The notes beneath the pieces were generated by a model, which had not been told where the DNA came from, did not search any database, and saw only the letters and a list, made by a program, of their open reading frames with translations. From positions 248,001 to 312,000 of the forward strand of contig WHVA01000058.1 of assembly GCA_015179125.1 (NCBI GenBank): a DNA stretch of 64,000 nucleotides, read 5' to 3'. Source of the DNA: Gautieria morchelliformis. Its lineage: Eukaryota; Basidiomycota; Agaricomycetes; Gomphales; Gomphaceae. This document shows, piece after piece, positions 9,783 through 19,637 of the stretch; position 1 is the first letter of the stretch, and every line of letters starts with the position of its first letter. Made by a program: the position numbers and the translations under genes.

Positions 9783-11730
9783 GATGCCAGCCAAAGAGGG
9801 TATGGACGTCAATCACTCGACATCCGCAACACCGCCAGTGGCCCCCAAGCAAGGGGCCGCAGCAATCCTCAGCGCTCCTATGGCAACTGAGGAGCACTGG
9901 CCATCGTCCATCCCAACGGGTGCGACAGCTGCTCAGCCTTCGCTGCACACCTGAAAACCGCCACCGACGCCAACCGCGTCCAATTGGTGGAGAAAGACGT
10001 CGGCACGGCCGTGTACACAGCATGGCCAACATGGGTTGACAAAGTCGAACGCCACGCAGTGAGGAACGTGCAATTAACTACACGCGACTTCAAAGAGGAG
10101 GTAGCAGCCCTGAAAGAGGACATCAGGGCCCTCGAAGCTGCGCTCAAGACCGAGCGCAACAGGATACAGGAACTGGGCAAATTGGTCCAGAACCTACAAC
10201 GCAAGCTCACAACAGTGAAGTGAGCAGAGCCCGCCCTATGACCCATGGCGTGCCCATTGTCTCACGCAATGGCCCTGTTGCCATCGCGCGCCAAAATGGG
10301 GCTGGTGGATCAACTCGCAGCCCCTAACCCCAAGCCAGGCCAATCCGCGCCAGGTCTCATGGCGTGGATCACCAGCCCACCCAGCCCGTCATTCATGGGC
10401 CCCAGCGAGCCACCAGTGTCGACAATCGACGTCCCCAAGGGCTTCTACTCGGACAACCCAGATCTCAAGCACTACGATCCAGACCGCCCACAGCATGTCT
10501 CAAAGAAGAGACGTGCCCAGGGTTACGAACAGCTCGTAACCTACAACCCCATTGGTGATCTGCGCAAGCACATCACCGATGAGTACCTGGCATAGTCACC
10601 GAGTCGTAGCGCGAACGACCCGGCACTGGGGCTGGCACTGGCCGCGGCTCAGAACGAGTACCTCATGGCCGAGCAAGAGAGGGCCAGATGAGCGGTCTTT
10701 CGGCCCACACCATCAGTGCCATTGCCCCCGCCAGCGATGACAGTTCCCAACCCTCTCCCAGGGGAAGGGGAGCTCATGCCCCTCAGGGACCCTCCCTTTG
10801 CTGTGACGGGCCACCTGCCGCGGCCCCTTGGAAAAAAGACGCCGTTGCGAGCCAAGTGGTTCGATCTCTGCAAAACCAAAGGGCAGAGGTTTCAGGACCT
10901 CCTGAAGGAGGCCAGGGAGATGCCAACGGGCTCCCACATGCACAGGATGGTGACCGCGATGAGACGGGCCTGGGAGGAGGCCTGGGCCAGTAGCAATAGA
11001 TCAAGCTACTTCCTCATCAGCGAAGGAACCGCCGATGACATTCAGGTCGTACTCAAGGTTGGCTACACAATCCTGAGGGCATCCCATCTGCCATCTGCAA
11101 CGAGCCGGATGGCAGCCTAAACATCCACGATGTGGATGTGTGGATGTGGATGAGAAGGCTTGCTCCAAAGAATCCCAAGCCCCCCTCTCCCCTCAGGGCA
11201 CAGCTATACGACCTATTCCGCGTCACCAGCCAATGGCAGGAGCTCGTGCCAGCCAACGAGGTCCAGTACGCCATCGGCGACACCCTAAGGGTGTTGATCA
11301 CTGGGATGTTCCCCATCCAAGGGGGGCCGCCCCAGGACATCCCTCTGGACAAGGTCGCCCACTGGCTCACCAGGTACGGCAGCGTGAACCGGGACAGTGC
11401 GCCCTGGATCGAACTGTTCATCCAGCGTGATCTGTCCGGGATGACGTTCAGTGCACCTGCCCAAATAGAGCAGGAGAGACTGCGGATGGCGGCACTCGTG
11501 GCTGCAGAAGCGTCGACCACCGCCTGAGCGCAGCTAGACCATGAGCTCGCAGCCCCTCACCAGTCCCCGACCCGGTCGCTGAAGCGACCTTTCGGCAGGA
11601 CATGGGTATTGATTCCCCGCCCCATGCCCCCGCCGACAGCCCGTAGCTTCCACCAGCTCCGTACACCGACATCCCTATGTCGGATGCAGACTCAGATGAC
11701 CTCACCAGGTCCATCTATGAGGAGGTTTGA
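9783..11730 (+). pseudogene. Extra post-pol ORF of the Gypsy element, function unknown
   Basis: Between pol and the polypurine tract lies about 1.9 kb of coding-like sequence on the same strand. It is broken by a few indels and stops. In order: a Ser/Thr/Ala-rich start (9783), a coiled coil at about 9984-10223 (LKEDIRALEAALKTERNR), a Pro-rich segment (10245-10595), and a globular-looking part (10716-11120 and 11132-11527). Two segments resemble each other: PLRAKWFDLCKTKGQRFQDL and PLRAQLYDLFRVTSQWQELV. The end is acidic (DIPMSDADSDDLTRSIYEEV) and stops at about 11730. There is no signal peptide or membrane span, so it sits where env would be but does not look like an envelope. I do not recognise the family. 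Confidence 0.6.
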
Positions 11731-11739
11731 GTTGTTCAT

Positions 11740-11751
11740 AGAGGGGGAGGG
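11740..11751 (+). other. Polypurine tract of the Gypsy element
   Basis: An uninterrupted purine run (AGAGGGGGAGGG) abuts the 3' LTR, where reverse transcription primes plus-strand DNA. The sequence just after the 5' LTR (711 onward) does not show a primer site I can assign to a specific tRNA. Confidence 0.8.
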
Positions 11752-11963
11752 TGTAAATAGGATATTTACCCGCATTGCCCTTAAGGCAATGCACGCTACT
11801 GGACTAGCTTAGCTAAGCACTGTACAGTTCTTGCGTGGGAACCGCGCGGCGGTTCCCCAGATCTTACCTTATAACTGTCACTACGTAGCACACAGAATTA
11901 CCACATCTTGGTCAAGTTCCGCTTGCCCTTGTGACACAAGGCTCTAAGATTCACTATCTTACA
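11752..11963 (+). repeat. 3' LTR of the 499-11963 Gypsy element
   Basis: A 212-bp copy of the 5' LTR, followed at once by TCCAC (11964-11968), the second copy of the target duplication. Its differences from the 5' LTR are nearly all transitions. Confidence 0.95.
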
Positions 11964-12172
11964 TCCACCCAGGCCTCCAGCTCACAAACACAGTTCTTCA
12001 ATTCCTCATTCCCCTCTGCAAGTTTTGTATTATTAATCTGTATGTCGGAAATCTGATCATTTGCCAATTTCAGGTTGTTATTTATCGCTTCTACTTGTCT
12101 TTCGAGCTCCAAAATCTTCAAGAGGATCATGTTCTTCAATACATTGGAAGCCAAGGGTGCTAGGTCGGCCAT
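11964..12172 (-). pseudogene. 5' half of the same interrupted host gene (coiled-coil N-terminus)
   Basis: The ATG is at 12172 and the open frame runs to the insertion point, then continues at 498. The roughly 70 residues are rich in Leu, Ile, Asn and Glu (for example LKILELERQVEAINNN) with heptad-like spacing, so a coiled coil is likely. It may form a dimer or join a structural complex, but that is inference. After the TSD the frame runs into the retrotransposon LTR and stops within a few codons. Insertion in the first third of the protein almost certainly inactivates it. Confidence 0.7.
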
Positions 12173-12454
12173 TGTATATCACTATGCCTCCACTCCTTGC
12201 TCACACGCTTGCCAGGTATTCGGTCATGCGGGCTTGTGGGTGGAATGCCACACTGCACTGCAGGGTTTATAACACGCGTACAGAGCTGTTTGTGGTTGTT
12301 GAAAAGCCTTGAGGCCTGAGGTGCTTTTACTTTTCATTCTGACAGATGTATTATATCATCTGTACTTCAATTGCATCATCATCTGTTTTCCTATTCTAGG
12401 CGTGGTATAGCCAAAAGCGGCACCTGCAGGCACACTATCCGCTATGCAGGTAGG
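12173..12454. promoter_or_regulatory. Upstream region of the interrupted host gene
   Basis: This 282-bp stretch lies between the host start codon and the Copia LTR. It has no credible ORF and probably contains the host promoter on the minus strand. A 'tataacac' string around 12269-12276 could act in transcription initiation, but nothing decisive is visible. Confidence 0.3.
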
Positions 12455-12952
12455 TGTAGAGGACAGGAATTATAGGCAGTAGGTATGGACTTGTTATTCA
12501 AAAGAATAGACTAGAAATCAATTCACTCTCTCAGTGAATTTAGTGGTCACTTTAAATATATTATACACTACCTAGAAATCAATTCACTACAGAGGATTTC
12601 TAGGTCAATAAATGCAAAGACTACTAGACTAATTTACTTGCCTCTCTCAGTGAATTTAGTGGTCACTGAGAGAGGGGGAAATGTGTTCCACTGCGCATGT
12701 ACTACTACCCGGCCCTTTAGCGCCCAAGAGCTCGCGCGTCGAAGTCATTTCAGACTCCGCTGGGTGCAGCCGCTTGTGAAAGTAGGAATAACAAGATGAA
12801 ATAGAGAGATAAGGAATGAGTGGAAAATTTCGAAAATAACCAGAGAAATGGATGCATAATACAAGAACAATGTGAGAAGAAATTGGAAGGCCACACAACA
12901 AATTGGATATATTATGCTTGATTTTGGTGCAGGAGCATAAATGCACCCAACA
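12455..12952 (-). repeat. 3' LTR of Copia copy 1
   Basis: 498-bp partner of 17210-17722. A purine-rich tract (GAGGGGGCG on the minus strand, about 12953-12961) precedes it and would prime plus-strand synthesis. Confidence 0.92.
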
Positions 12953-12965
12953 CGCCCCCTCAAGC

Positions 12966-14515
12966 TTAATATATTCCGATTTGCTCGTTGAGAATCTTCA
13001 CTCTAGGACTAGGAAGTCCTTTAGTGAGGATATCTGCCAACATTTGTTCGGTTGGCAAATAAACGAGCTTGGCTTGTTGATTTTTGATTATATCTCGAAG
13101 GAAATATAATCGGATGTCGAAATGCTTGGTTCTCGTGTGTTGTTGGGTGCCATATGTGATGGCAATGGCTGATTGATTGTCTGAATAAACTTGGATGGGT
13201 CTGTTCAGTGGTTGGAATATTTCAGAAATAAAATGGCGCATCCAAAGAGCCTCTTTGCCCGCATGGGTCAGGGCGACGAATTCGGCTTCAGTTGATGAGA
13301 GGGCTACTATTGACTGTTTCTGGCAACTCCATGAAACAGTGCCTCCATCAATCTGAAATAAGTATGCCGAATACGAACGCCTATGACTCTGTGAACCCCA
13401 ATCCGCATCTGAATACCCCATCAAGCCGTCTCGATTTCTTCCAAGTGTGAGCTTGTAATGCTTCGTGCCTTTCAAATATTTGAAGACACGTTTGACTGCA
13501 TTCCAATGTGTGCCACCTGGATTTTCGAGGAATTGCGAAAGCAATGACACCGCAAATGCAATGTCAGGTCGAGTGGCTACAGCTGCCCACATCAATGATC
13601 CTATAGCTTGCCTGTACGGAAATTTCGACATGGCTTTCTTGCCTCTCTCTGTAGAAGGACATTGGTCTTTAGATAATTTTACGGCTGGATCAAGGGGCGT
13701 AGCATAAGTCTTTGCATCTTCGAGATTAAATTTTTTGATGATCTTCTCGATGTATGCAGGTTGTGAAATTGCAATGGTCTTCTTCTGCCAGTCTCTTTCG
13801 ATTTTGAGATTCAATAGCCAATGAATCTCGCCTAGATCTTTCATACTGAAGACCTGAGCAAGATCTCGTTTGACTTCGTCCAGGACTGACTGATTCTCAG
13901 CTGTGATGGTGAGATCATCTACAGCTGTTGCAATGATCACATGCCCCTTTCCGCCACGTCTATAAAATACAGCCCCATCTGTGGCTGACGTAGTGAATCC
14001 TAACTTGTGGAATTCACCACTTAGACGTTTGTACCATTCTCTTCCAGATTGCTTGAGGCCGTAGAGTGCTTTCTTCAAAAGTAGCACTTCGCCTTGTCTC
14101 CTGACTCATATCCATACGGCTGTTTCATGTAAATAGGTTCGGGCAACGTAGCATTGAGATATGCATAGTCCACGTCCATTTGATGAATAGGCCAGTCATT
14201 CCTAGCAGCAATGGCGCATATGATCCGTAGGGAGGATAACCGAGCAACAGGTGAGTATGTCTCATCATAGTCGATTCCAAACTTCTGCGTGAAGCCTTGG
14301 GCGACCATTCTCGATTTAGGTACTATTGGTTTCCCTTCTGGATTACGCTTCCAAAGGTAGACCCATTTGTTGCCGACAATGTTGGCTCCAGGAGGTGGTT
14401 TGGTTCTTTCCCACACTCCCTTGTCGATTAGGGCCTTATACTCTTTGTCCATTGATTTCTTCCACATAGGATTATTCAGAGCTTCGTCTGCATTGCTAGG
14501 TTCAATTTGACTCAA
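12966..14515 (-). pseudogene. Copia reverse transcriptase and RNase H
   Basis: 14515-14075 carries the RT fingers (NKWVYLWKRNPEGK, FGIDYDETYSPVARLSSLR, IHQMDVDYAYLN) with the first catalytic Asp in MDVDYAY. After a frameshift, 14087-12966 (373 aa) continues with KALYGLKQSGREWYKRL and the AVDDLTI catalytic pair. It ends with the RNase H domain: GYSDADWGSQSHRRS, SSTEAEFVALTHAGKE, SDNQSAIAI, RTKHFDIRL and LADILTKGL. The stop at about 12966 is 14 bp from the 3' LTR, the normal compact spacing. Confidence 0.93.
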
Positions 14516-15297
14516 ATCCGGCGCCTTTATTGTTTTGACCGTCGGTTAGAAACGCACTGATGGCACACTCATAGCTACTGATGCCATCAATCTCGGAGGA
14601 TAATTCTTGGTCGAATAAAACTTCTTTATGGTCCTCAACGTCCTCGTAAGCTAGCGTAGTCATATGTGCGCCAGTTTGTCTCTGAGTTTGAGATCTTGTC
14701 ACGGGACCTGATGGGGCCGGCTGCACTTGTTGTTGACGGATCCTTTCGCTTCTCCTTATCGGTTCAGCTTCTCTAGGTCTGTCATCAACTCCCTGAATAG
14801 GTTGCAGCTTTTCAAGATATTCTTCCGGTGCACTTTCATCAATTTCTTCGATCTTTGCCTCTTCGCTGACTAAGCGACCGGGCACAGGCACTGATGCCGG
14901 AATGGCTTCTTCTCTTCTTTAGACGTAGGTAGCTTGGATTCCTCAATAGAAATGATTGGGACCTTTCCCTTCTTCATTTCTGAATCAAAGACAACGTTCC
15001 GCTCGACAGAAACTTTGTGCGAGTCAGGCCAATAAACATAATGACCATGGCTCTGCGCAGAAATTCCTATCCACCGAGCTCTTTGGCACGAGCTGCCAAT
15101 TTATCTCCCTGAGTGATTTTAACGTAAATTTCAGTTCCCCACGCGTGAATGTCTTTGAGATTCGGTTTTTCATGGTGAATCATCTCGTAGGGCGTTTTAT
15201 CTGGTAGAGCTCTTGTATGCGTCCTGTTCCTAAGATAATTGGCATGCTGTATCGCATAGCCCCATAATATCTTAGGAAGGCCTGATTCTAGCAGCAT
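14502..15297 (-). pseudogene. Copia integrase C-terminus and Pro-rich linker
   Basis: Two frames continue the polyprotein. 15297-15067 holds MLLESGLPKILWGYAIQHAN and THTRALPDKTPYEMIHH, the usual Copia integrase C-terminal motifs. 14891-14502 holds an acidic, Arg/Gln-rich linker (RRSERIRQQQ) before RT. The join near 14890-15066 also reads as coding but with indels. Confidence 0.82.
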
Positions 15298-17204
15298 GGC
15301 ACGAGTTCTCTCAGTGAGGTTCGGTTCAGGCGTTCCGCAACACCATTGGACTCTGGTGTGTCGTGTACCGTCAACTGATGCTTCGTGCCTTGTTTGGCTA
15401 GATGCTGTTCGAATTCAGAGCTCGTATACTCGCCCCCTCGATCAGAAACAAGTGCCTTGATGTGCACATTTCTCTGTCGAAGCATTAAAGCCTCGTAGAG
15501 CTTGTACTTTGAGAATGCTTCTGATTTGTTCGCCATGAGATAGATCACCGATTCTCTTGAGTAGTCATCGATAAAGGAGACATAATATGACTTCTTATCG
15601 ATCGTGAGGTGTCTTGCAGGTCCCCAGACATCAGAATAAATTCTGTCACCGAATTTTGATGTTCGGTCTCTGGGTTCTCGAGGAAGAGGTTTGCGCGCAA
15701 TCTTGGCCTGAATACACGCATCACAGACAATTCTATCGCCTGTGGAGCTCAGTTCAATGCCCAATATCATGCCATGATTTAATAGATGTTGTAGGGACTT
15801 CTGCGAGATGTGCCCCATCTTTTGATGAATTTCCATGGCAGATAAACACATATGGGCTTGAGCACTTGGTGACTGGAGGTCTAGTCGATATAAGCCATTG
15901 ACTTTCGGTGCTTGCATCAATACTTTTCCAGCAGCATTAGATATTGTGCATTTCTGGCCACCGAGTCGAATGTCGTAGCCAGCATCATCGCACCGACCGA
16001 TCGAGACGAGGGTAGCAGCAATTTTGGGTGCATAGTATGTATCTTGCAACGTGACTTCTACTGTTCTATCTCCAACCTTATTGGATAATACGAGCAGTCC
16101 TGAGCCGAAGGCATCAAAGGTACCTTTGTTGGCTGCTCGGATAGTCCTCGGCTGTGAGAATTGACAGTAGTTCCTCAATAAATTTTTGTGAGGAGTCATA
16201 TGCGATGTCGTTCCGGTGTCGAGTATGACTATAACTCCTGAGGATGTGCTCAAATTGAAATTAGAGCACTCGTCAAAATTGGTGAAGGCAAGATGCCCAT
16301 CACCACTTTCCTCAGAAGTAGACTCTTCTTCGGCAACATTCGCTTTTGCTTTACCCTTCTTCTTCTTCTTGCCTTTGGCTTTCTTCTTCTGACGTGGTCC
16401 TTGACCTTCTTTACCACCTCCTTTAGCCCAGCAATTTTCGATGGAATGTCCAGGCTTTTTGCAGTTGGTGCATACATGCGCCTTCTGCCCCTTCTGGTCC
16501 TTCTTAGTAGATGAACCAATAAACACCTGCTCTTCTTGCGGGAGTGTTTTCTTCCTGTCATACTGAGCCTTTAGTACCCTAATAATATTATCAGGGACCA
16601 ATGGCATCCCGCATTCTTCAAGCGAAGTTGTAAGGGCATTCATGACTGCCTCATAGGATGGTGGAAGTGACGCAAGGATTATGTCCATGAATTCTTCTTC
16701 AGAAACTCTAGCTCCCATCTCATTAAGACGAGCATATAGGTCTTGGGCCTTGTCCAAGTGATCTCTCAAGTCTCCATCCTCAGGACATCTCATACTGCGG
16801 AGTTGTCTCTGCAGGCTGGTGAGGACCATCTTGGGCTTTTTGGTCATTTCATTGACCAGTGCATCCCAAGTCTCTTTTGCTGTCTTCTGCTTCTGTAGCA
16901 TCAGGGCTAATGACTCTGACACTGAGACGATGATTTGGGTCTTGGCTTGTCCTTCTCTAGCAAGGTATCTCTCCAGCTTCTCCTCGGCCTTATCCATCTG
17001 AGTTTCCTCAGCTTCTGTTAGAATATGGCCTGGGGGCATGACTGGAGGATCAGGAGGTCGAGTGACTCTCCCTTCTACATGCTTGAGCAAATTTTTGGAC
17101 TCGAAATAGCTGATGAGAGTGGCTCGCCACAATGGCCAATTACTTCCATCAGTAGCAAGCTTCTCAACACCCAACAGCTTCTCAGAAGTGTCTCCGGGGC
17201 CCAT
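15288..17204 (-). pseudogene. Copia gag-protease-integrase ORF (638 aa)
   Basis: Starts MGPGDTSEKLLGVEKL at the ATG in the primer site. The gag region carries WPLWRATLISYFESKN and a UBN2-like LTSLQRQLRSMRC helix. A zinc knuckle CTNCKKPGHSIENC follows, then a Lys-rich run. The protease signature is ILDTGTTSHMTPH. The GAG-pre-integrase HHCC segment includes HQKMGHISQKSLQHLL and CDACIQAK. The integrase core shows YSDVWGPA, FIDDYSRE, VSDRGGEYTS and TPESNGVAERLNRT. A single-base frameshift near 15300 ends the frame in the integrase. The rest continues in 15297-15067. Confidence 0.92.
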
Positions 17205-17209
17205 AACCC
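17196..17209 (-). other. Copia primer-binding site, half-tRNA-iMet type
   Basis: Directly inside the 5' LTR the minus strand reads GGGTTATGGGCCCC. This is complementary to the anticodon stem-loop of initiator tRNA-Met (GGGCCCATAACC, anticodon CAU), not to a tRNA 3' end. Copia of Drosophila is known to use a cleaved half of initiator tRNA-Met in this way. The ATG inside the site is also the first codon of gag (17204). Confidence 0.75.
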
Positions 17210-17722
17210 TGTAGAGGACAGGAATTATAGGCAGTAGGTATGGACTTGTTATTCAAAAGAATAGACTAGAAATCAATTCACTAGAAATCAATTCACTCTC
17301 TCAGTGAATTTAGTGGTCACTCTAAATATATTATACACTACCTAGAAATCAATTCACTACAGAGCATTTCTAGGTCAATAAATGCAAAGACTACTAGACT
17401 AATTTACTTGCCTCTCTCAGTGAATTTAGTGGTCACTGAGAGAGGGGGAAATGTGTTCCACTGCGCATGTACTACTACCCGGCCCTTTAGCGCCCAAGAG
17501 CTCGCGCGTCGAAGTCATTTCAGACTCCGCTGGGTGCAGCCGCTTGTGAAAGTAGGAATAACAAGATGAAATAGAGAGATAAGGAATGAGTGGAAAATTT
17601 CGAAAATAACCAGAGAAATGGATGCATAATACAAGAACAATGTGAGAAGAAATTGGAAGGCCACACAACAAATTGGATATATTATGCTTGATTTTGGTGC
17701 AGGAGCATAAATGCACCCAACA
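17210..17722 (-). repeat. 5' LTR of Copia copy 1
   Basis: On the minus strand it starts TGTTGGGTGC and ends CTCTACA. It matches 12455-12952 apart from one extra 'aatcaattcactag' repeat unit and single-base changes. Confidence 0.92.
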
Positions 17723-18677
17723 GACCTCTCTCTGCGAAATCCTCGGCATCAAAGGCAATCTTTCTACAGCCTACCACCCCCAAACTGATGGACAGACCGA
17801 ACAAGTAAACCAGATCCTCGAGCAGTACCTCCGAGTCTACATCAACTACCAGCAGGATGATTGGGTCAACCTCCTGCCTCTCACTGAATTCGCCTACAAC
17901 AACACAGCCCATTCGGCAACCCTGGTCACACCCTTCTTGGCCAACAAGGATTTCCATCCAAAGCTCAAAGTATCTCTCGCTTTGGTTGCTTCCGAAGACG
18001 CTTATCGCCAGTTGGCAGATCTCAAGGACCTTCACCAGTACCGTCGAGATCAAATCAAGAAATCAATTACCCAGTACACATTGGACACAACCAGTTGCCG
18101 CATTCCGATTCCTGAGTTTCAGGTCGGCGAAAGAGTATGGCTCGACTCGCGAAATATTCGCACAAAACGGCCTTCGAAGAAACTCGACCACCGAAGACTT
18201 GGCCCATGTCCTATCACAACTAAAATATCTTCTCATGCATTTCGCTTAGGCTTACCTTTGGACCTTCACCAGATCCACCCTGTGTTTCATGTATCCCTTC
18301 TCGAACCCACCACAACATCTGATATCCCAGGTCAATATGCAAACCCCCCACCGCCTATCGAAATCGACTCCGCCGACGAGTACATGATCATGAAAATCCT
18401 CGACAGTCGCATTCGCCAAAGACGATTGGAGTACTTAGTAGAATGGAAGGGATATGAACACACCCCCAAGGCTACGTCTTGGGAACCCTCTTCGAATGTG
18501 ACTAATTCGGCTCGGAGACTCGCCGAATTCCATGCGAAGTACCCCCAAAAACCAAAAACCCAAAGCTTAGGACCTCATAAGAATCCAAGAAAACATGCCT
18601 CTGTTCATATTGTATCTAGGCACTCGACTTCATTCATAATCCTCTTGCTACCACCTAAATCCCCTTGCCCACTATGA
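17723..18677 (+). pseudogene. Gypsy integrase C-terminus with chromodomain (5' truncated)
   Basis: Open for about 318 codons from the Copia junction. TAYHPQTDGQTEQVNQ and LPLTEFAYNN mark the end of the integrase core, FQVGERVWLDSRN the GPY/F part, and IHPVFHVSLLEP the usual link. The chromodomain is EYMIMKILDSRIRQ, LEYLVEWKGYEH, ATSWEP. It retains the aromatic residues expected for methyl-lysine binding (Tyr, Trp, Trp). The frame is intact here, so this copy was probably young when it was cut. The tail to 18677 (HKNPRKHASVH) is basic. Confidence 0.92.
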
Positions 18678-19425
18678 CCCCTCCCAATTCATTCGCCCCG
18701 CCGATGCATGGCTTGTCGGACACCCTGACCCCTTCCCCACTCTCTCCTTCATCGCTTGCGAGAGTGTTCGGGACTTGCGAACCGAACTTAGCCATAACCT
18801 CAAGCATACCCTTTGCCCTCAGTTGCTTCTTACTTTGCCCATCGGGCGCAAAGCAGATGCGCAGTCGCCTCGTTCGCATAGTAGGCCCTGCAGCCTCCGG
18901 CAATCCTCCTGCACTTACGGCCGACTGTGTAACAGGCGGGATAACTTCGCTGAACCCAGCAAATCAGGTTAGCATCGTCTTCACATCGGGAAATTCGAGG
19001 ACTATACCTTTGGGGTCTTTCCCAACCCTTTCCGTCGTTTCGCACCCTTTCGACATCAGCGCAAAGATCAGAGCCGGAGTCAAATTGATATCAGCGTCTG
19101 CGGGTACCAGTTCCAATATCGATGCCGAACTCTCCAACCATACCCTTGCTTTCTGTATCTCCTTCGCCAACTCGTCCACTTCGGATGGTCTTTCGAACGT
19201 CTGGTTGATCACCTCCTCAACCTGCAGCATTTTCTGAAGCTCCTCCCAGACCTCATCATTGAGCAAATGAAAACCGGTAGAAGACAGAGCGGTACTCACT
19301 TGAACTCCTGCTGCATCAACCAACCACTGCTCCACATCCCCACGCGACTCTCCCCGAAGCTCCGGCCTAACCTTCGATACTGTCTGCGATCGATCGAGGA
19401 GTACTGAGTACCCAGGTGTTGTCAT
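18655..19425 (-). CDS. Antisense ORF between pol and the 3' LTR of the chromovirus
   Basis: On the strand opposite to pol, an ATG at 19425 opens a frame of 153 codons. After one TGA the same frame runs on for about 100 more codons to 18655, overlapping the pol stop by about 20 bp. The product would be about 257 residues. It has a charged, helix-forming part (VWEELQKMLQVEEVINQ, then LAKEIQKARVWLES) and a basic part (MRTRRLRICF). There is no catalytic motif and no membrane span. Plant retrotransposons sometimes carry antisense ORFs in this position, but I do not recognise the family. The lone TGA could be decay. Confidence 0.5.
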
Positions 19426-19637
19426 AGGGGCAGTACACTTAGCTTGGGTGCTTAGATGGGTTCCATAGCCCCGTTCCGCGCCGTGTTTTTAAACAAAAAG
19501 AGAAGTCGTGCACGGACCATGCAGCTAGGCAGGGCCCAGACCTCAGAGATCCCATCGGGGGACCCATTACATCTTTAATGGTTCTGCCCCACCATAGGAC
19601 ACAGCGTCGTTGGACTCCGAAGCTAGGAGGGGGGTAC

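Larger units (their letters stand above)
499..11963 (+). mobile_element. Complete Ty3/Gypsy (chromodomain) LTR retrotransposon with nested insertions
   Basis: The element starts TGTAAATA and ends CTTACA with two 212-bp LTRs. It is bounded by the target duplication TCCAC at 494-498 and 11964-11968. The internal order is gag with a CCHC knuckle, aspartic protease, RT, RNase H, integrase and chromodomain, then an extra ORF. This is the Ty3/Gypsy order. A polypurine tract lies just before the 3' LTR. By hand count the LTRs differ at about 8 of 212 positions, seven of them transitions. Every coding domain has stops or frameshifts, so the copy cannot move on its own. About 2.7 kb of its length is later insertions. 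Confidence 0.95.
12455..17722 (-). mobile_element. Ty1/Copia LTR retrotransposon (copy 1), minus strand
   Basis: LTRs of about 513 bp (17210-17722, 5') and 498 bp (12455-12952, 3') flank a Copia-order coding region (gag, protease, integrase, RT, RNase H). The primer-binding site at the inner edge of the 5' LTR matches the Copia half-tRNA type, and a G-rich tract precedes the 3' LTR. The LTRs differ mainly by a short repeat expansion in a 'tcaattcactctctcag' block. The frame is broken at least three times. The sequences outside the two LTRs do not form a 5-bp duplication (GTAGG against GACCT) and come from different neighbours. So a deletion or ectopic exchange has occurred. Confidence 0.93.

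Noticed and set aside
17673..17722. Start of the integrase-chromodomain frame inside the Copia LTR
   Set aside because: These codons belong to the LTR. The Gypsy sequence begins at 17723, and no true start codon is present.
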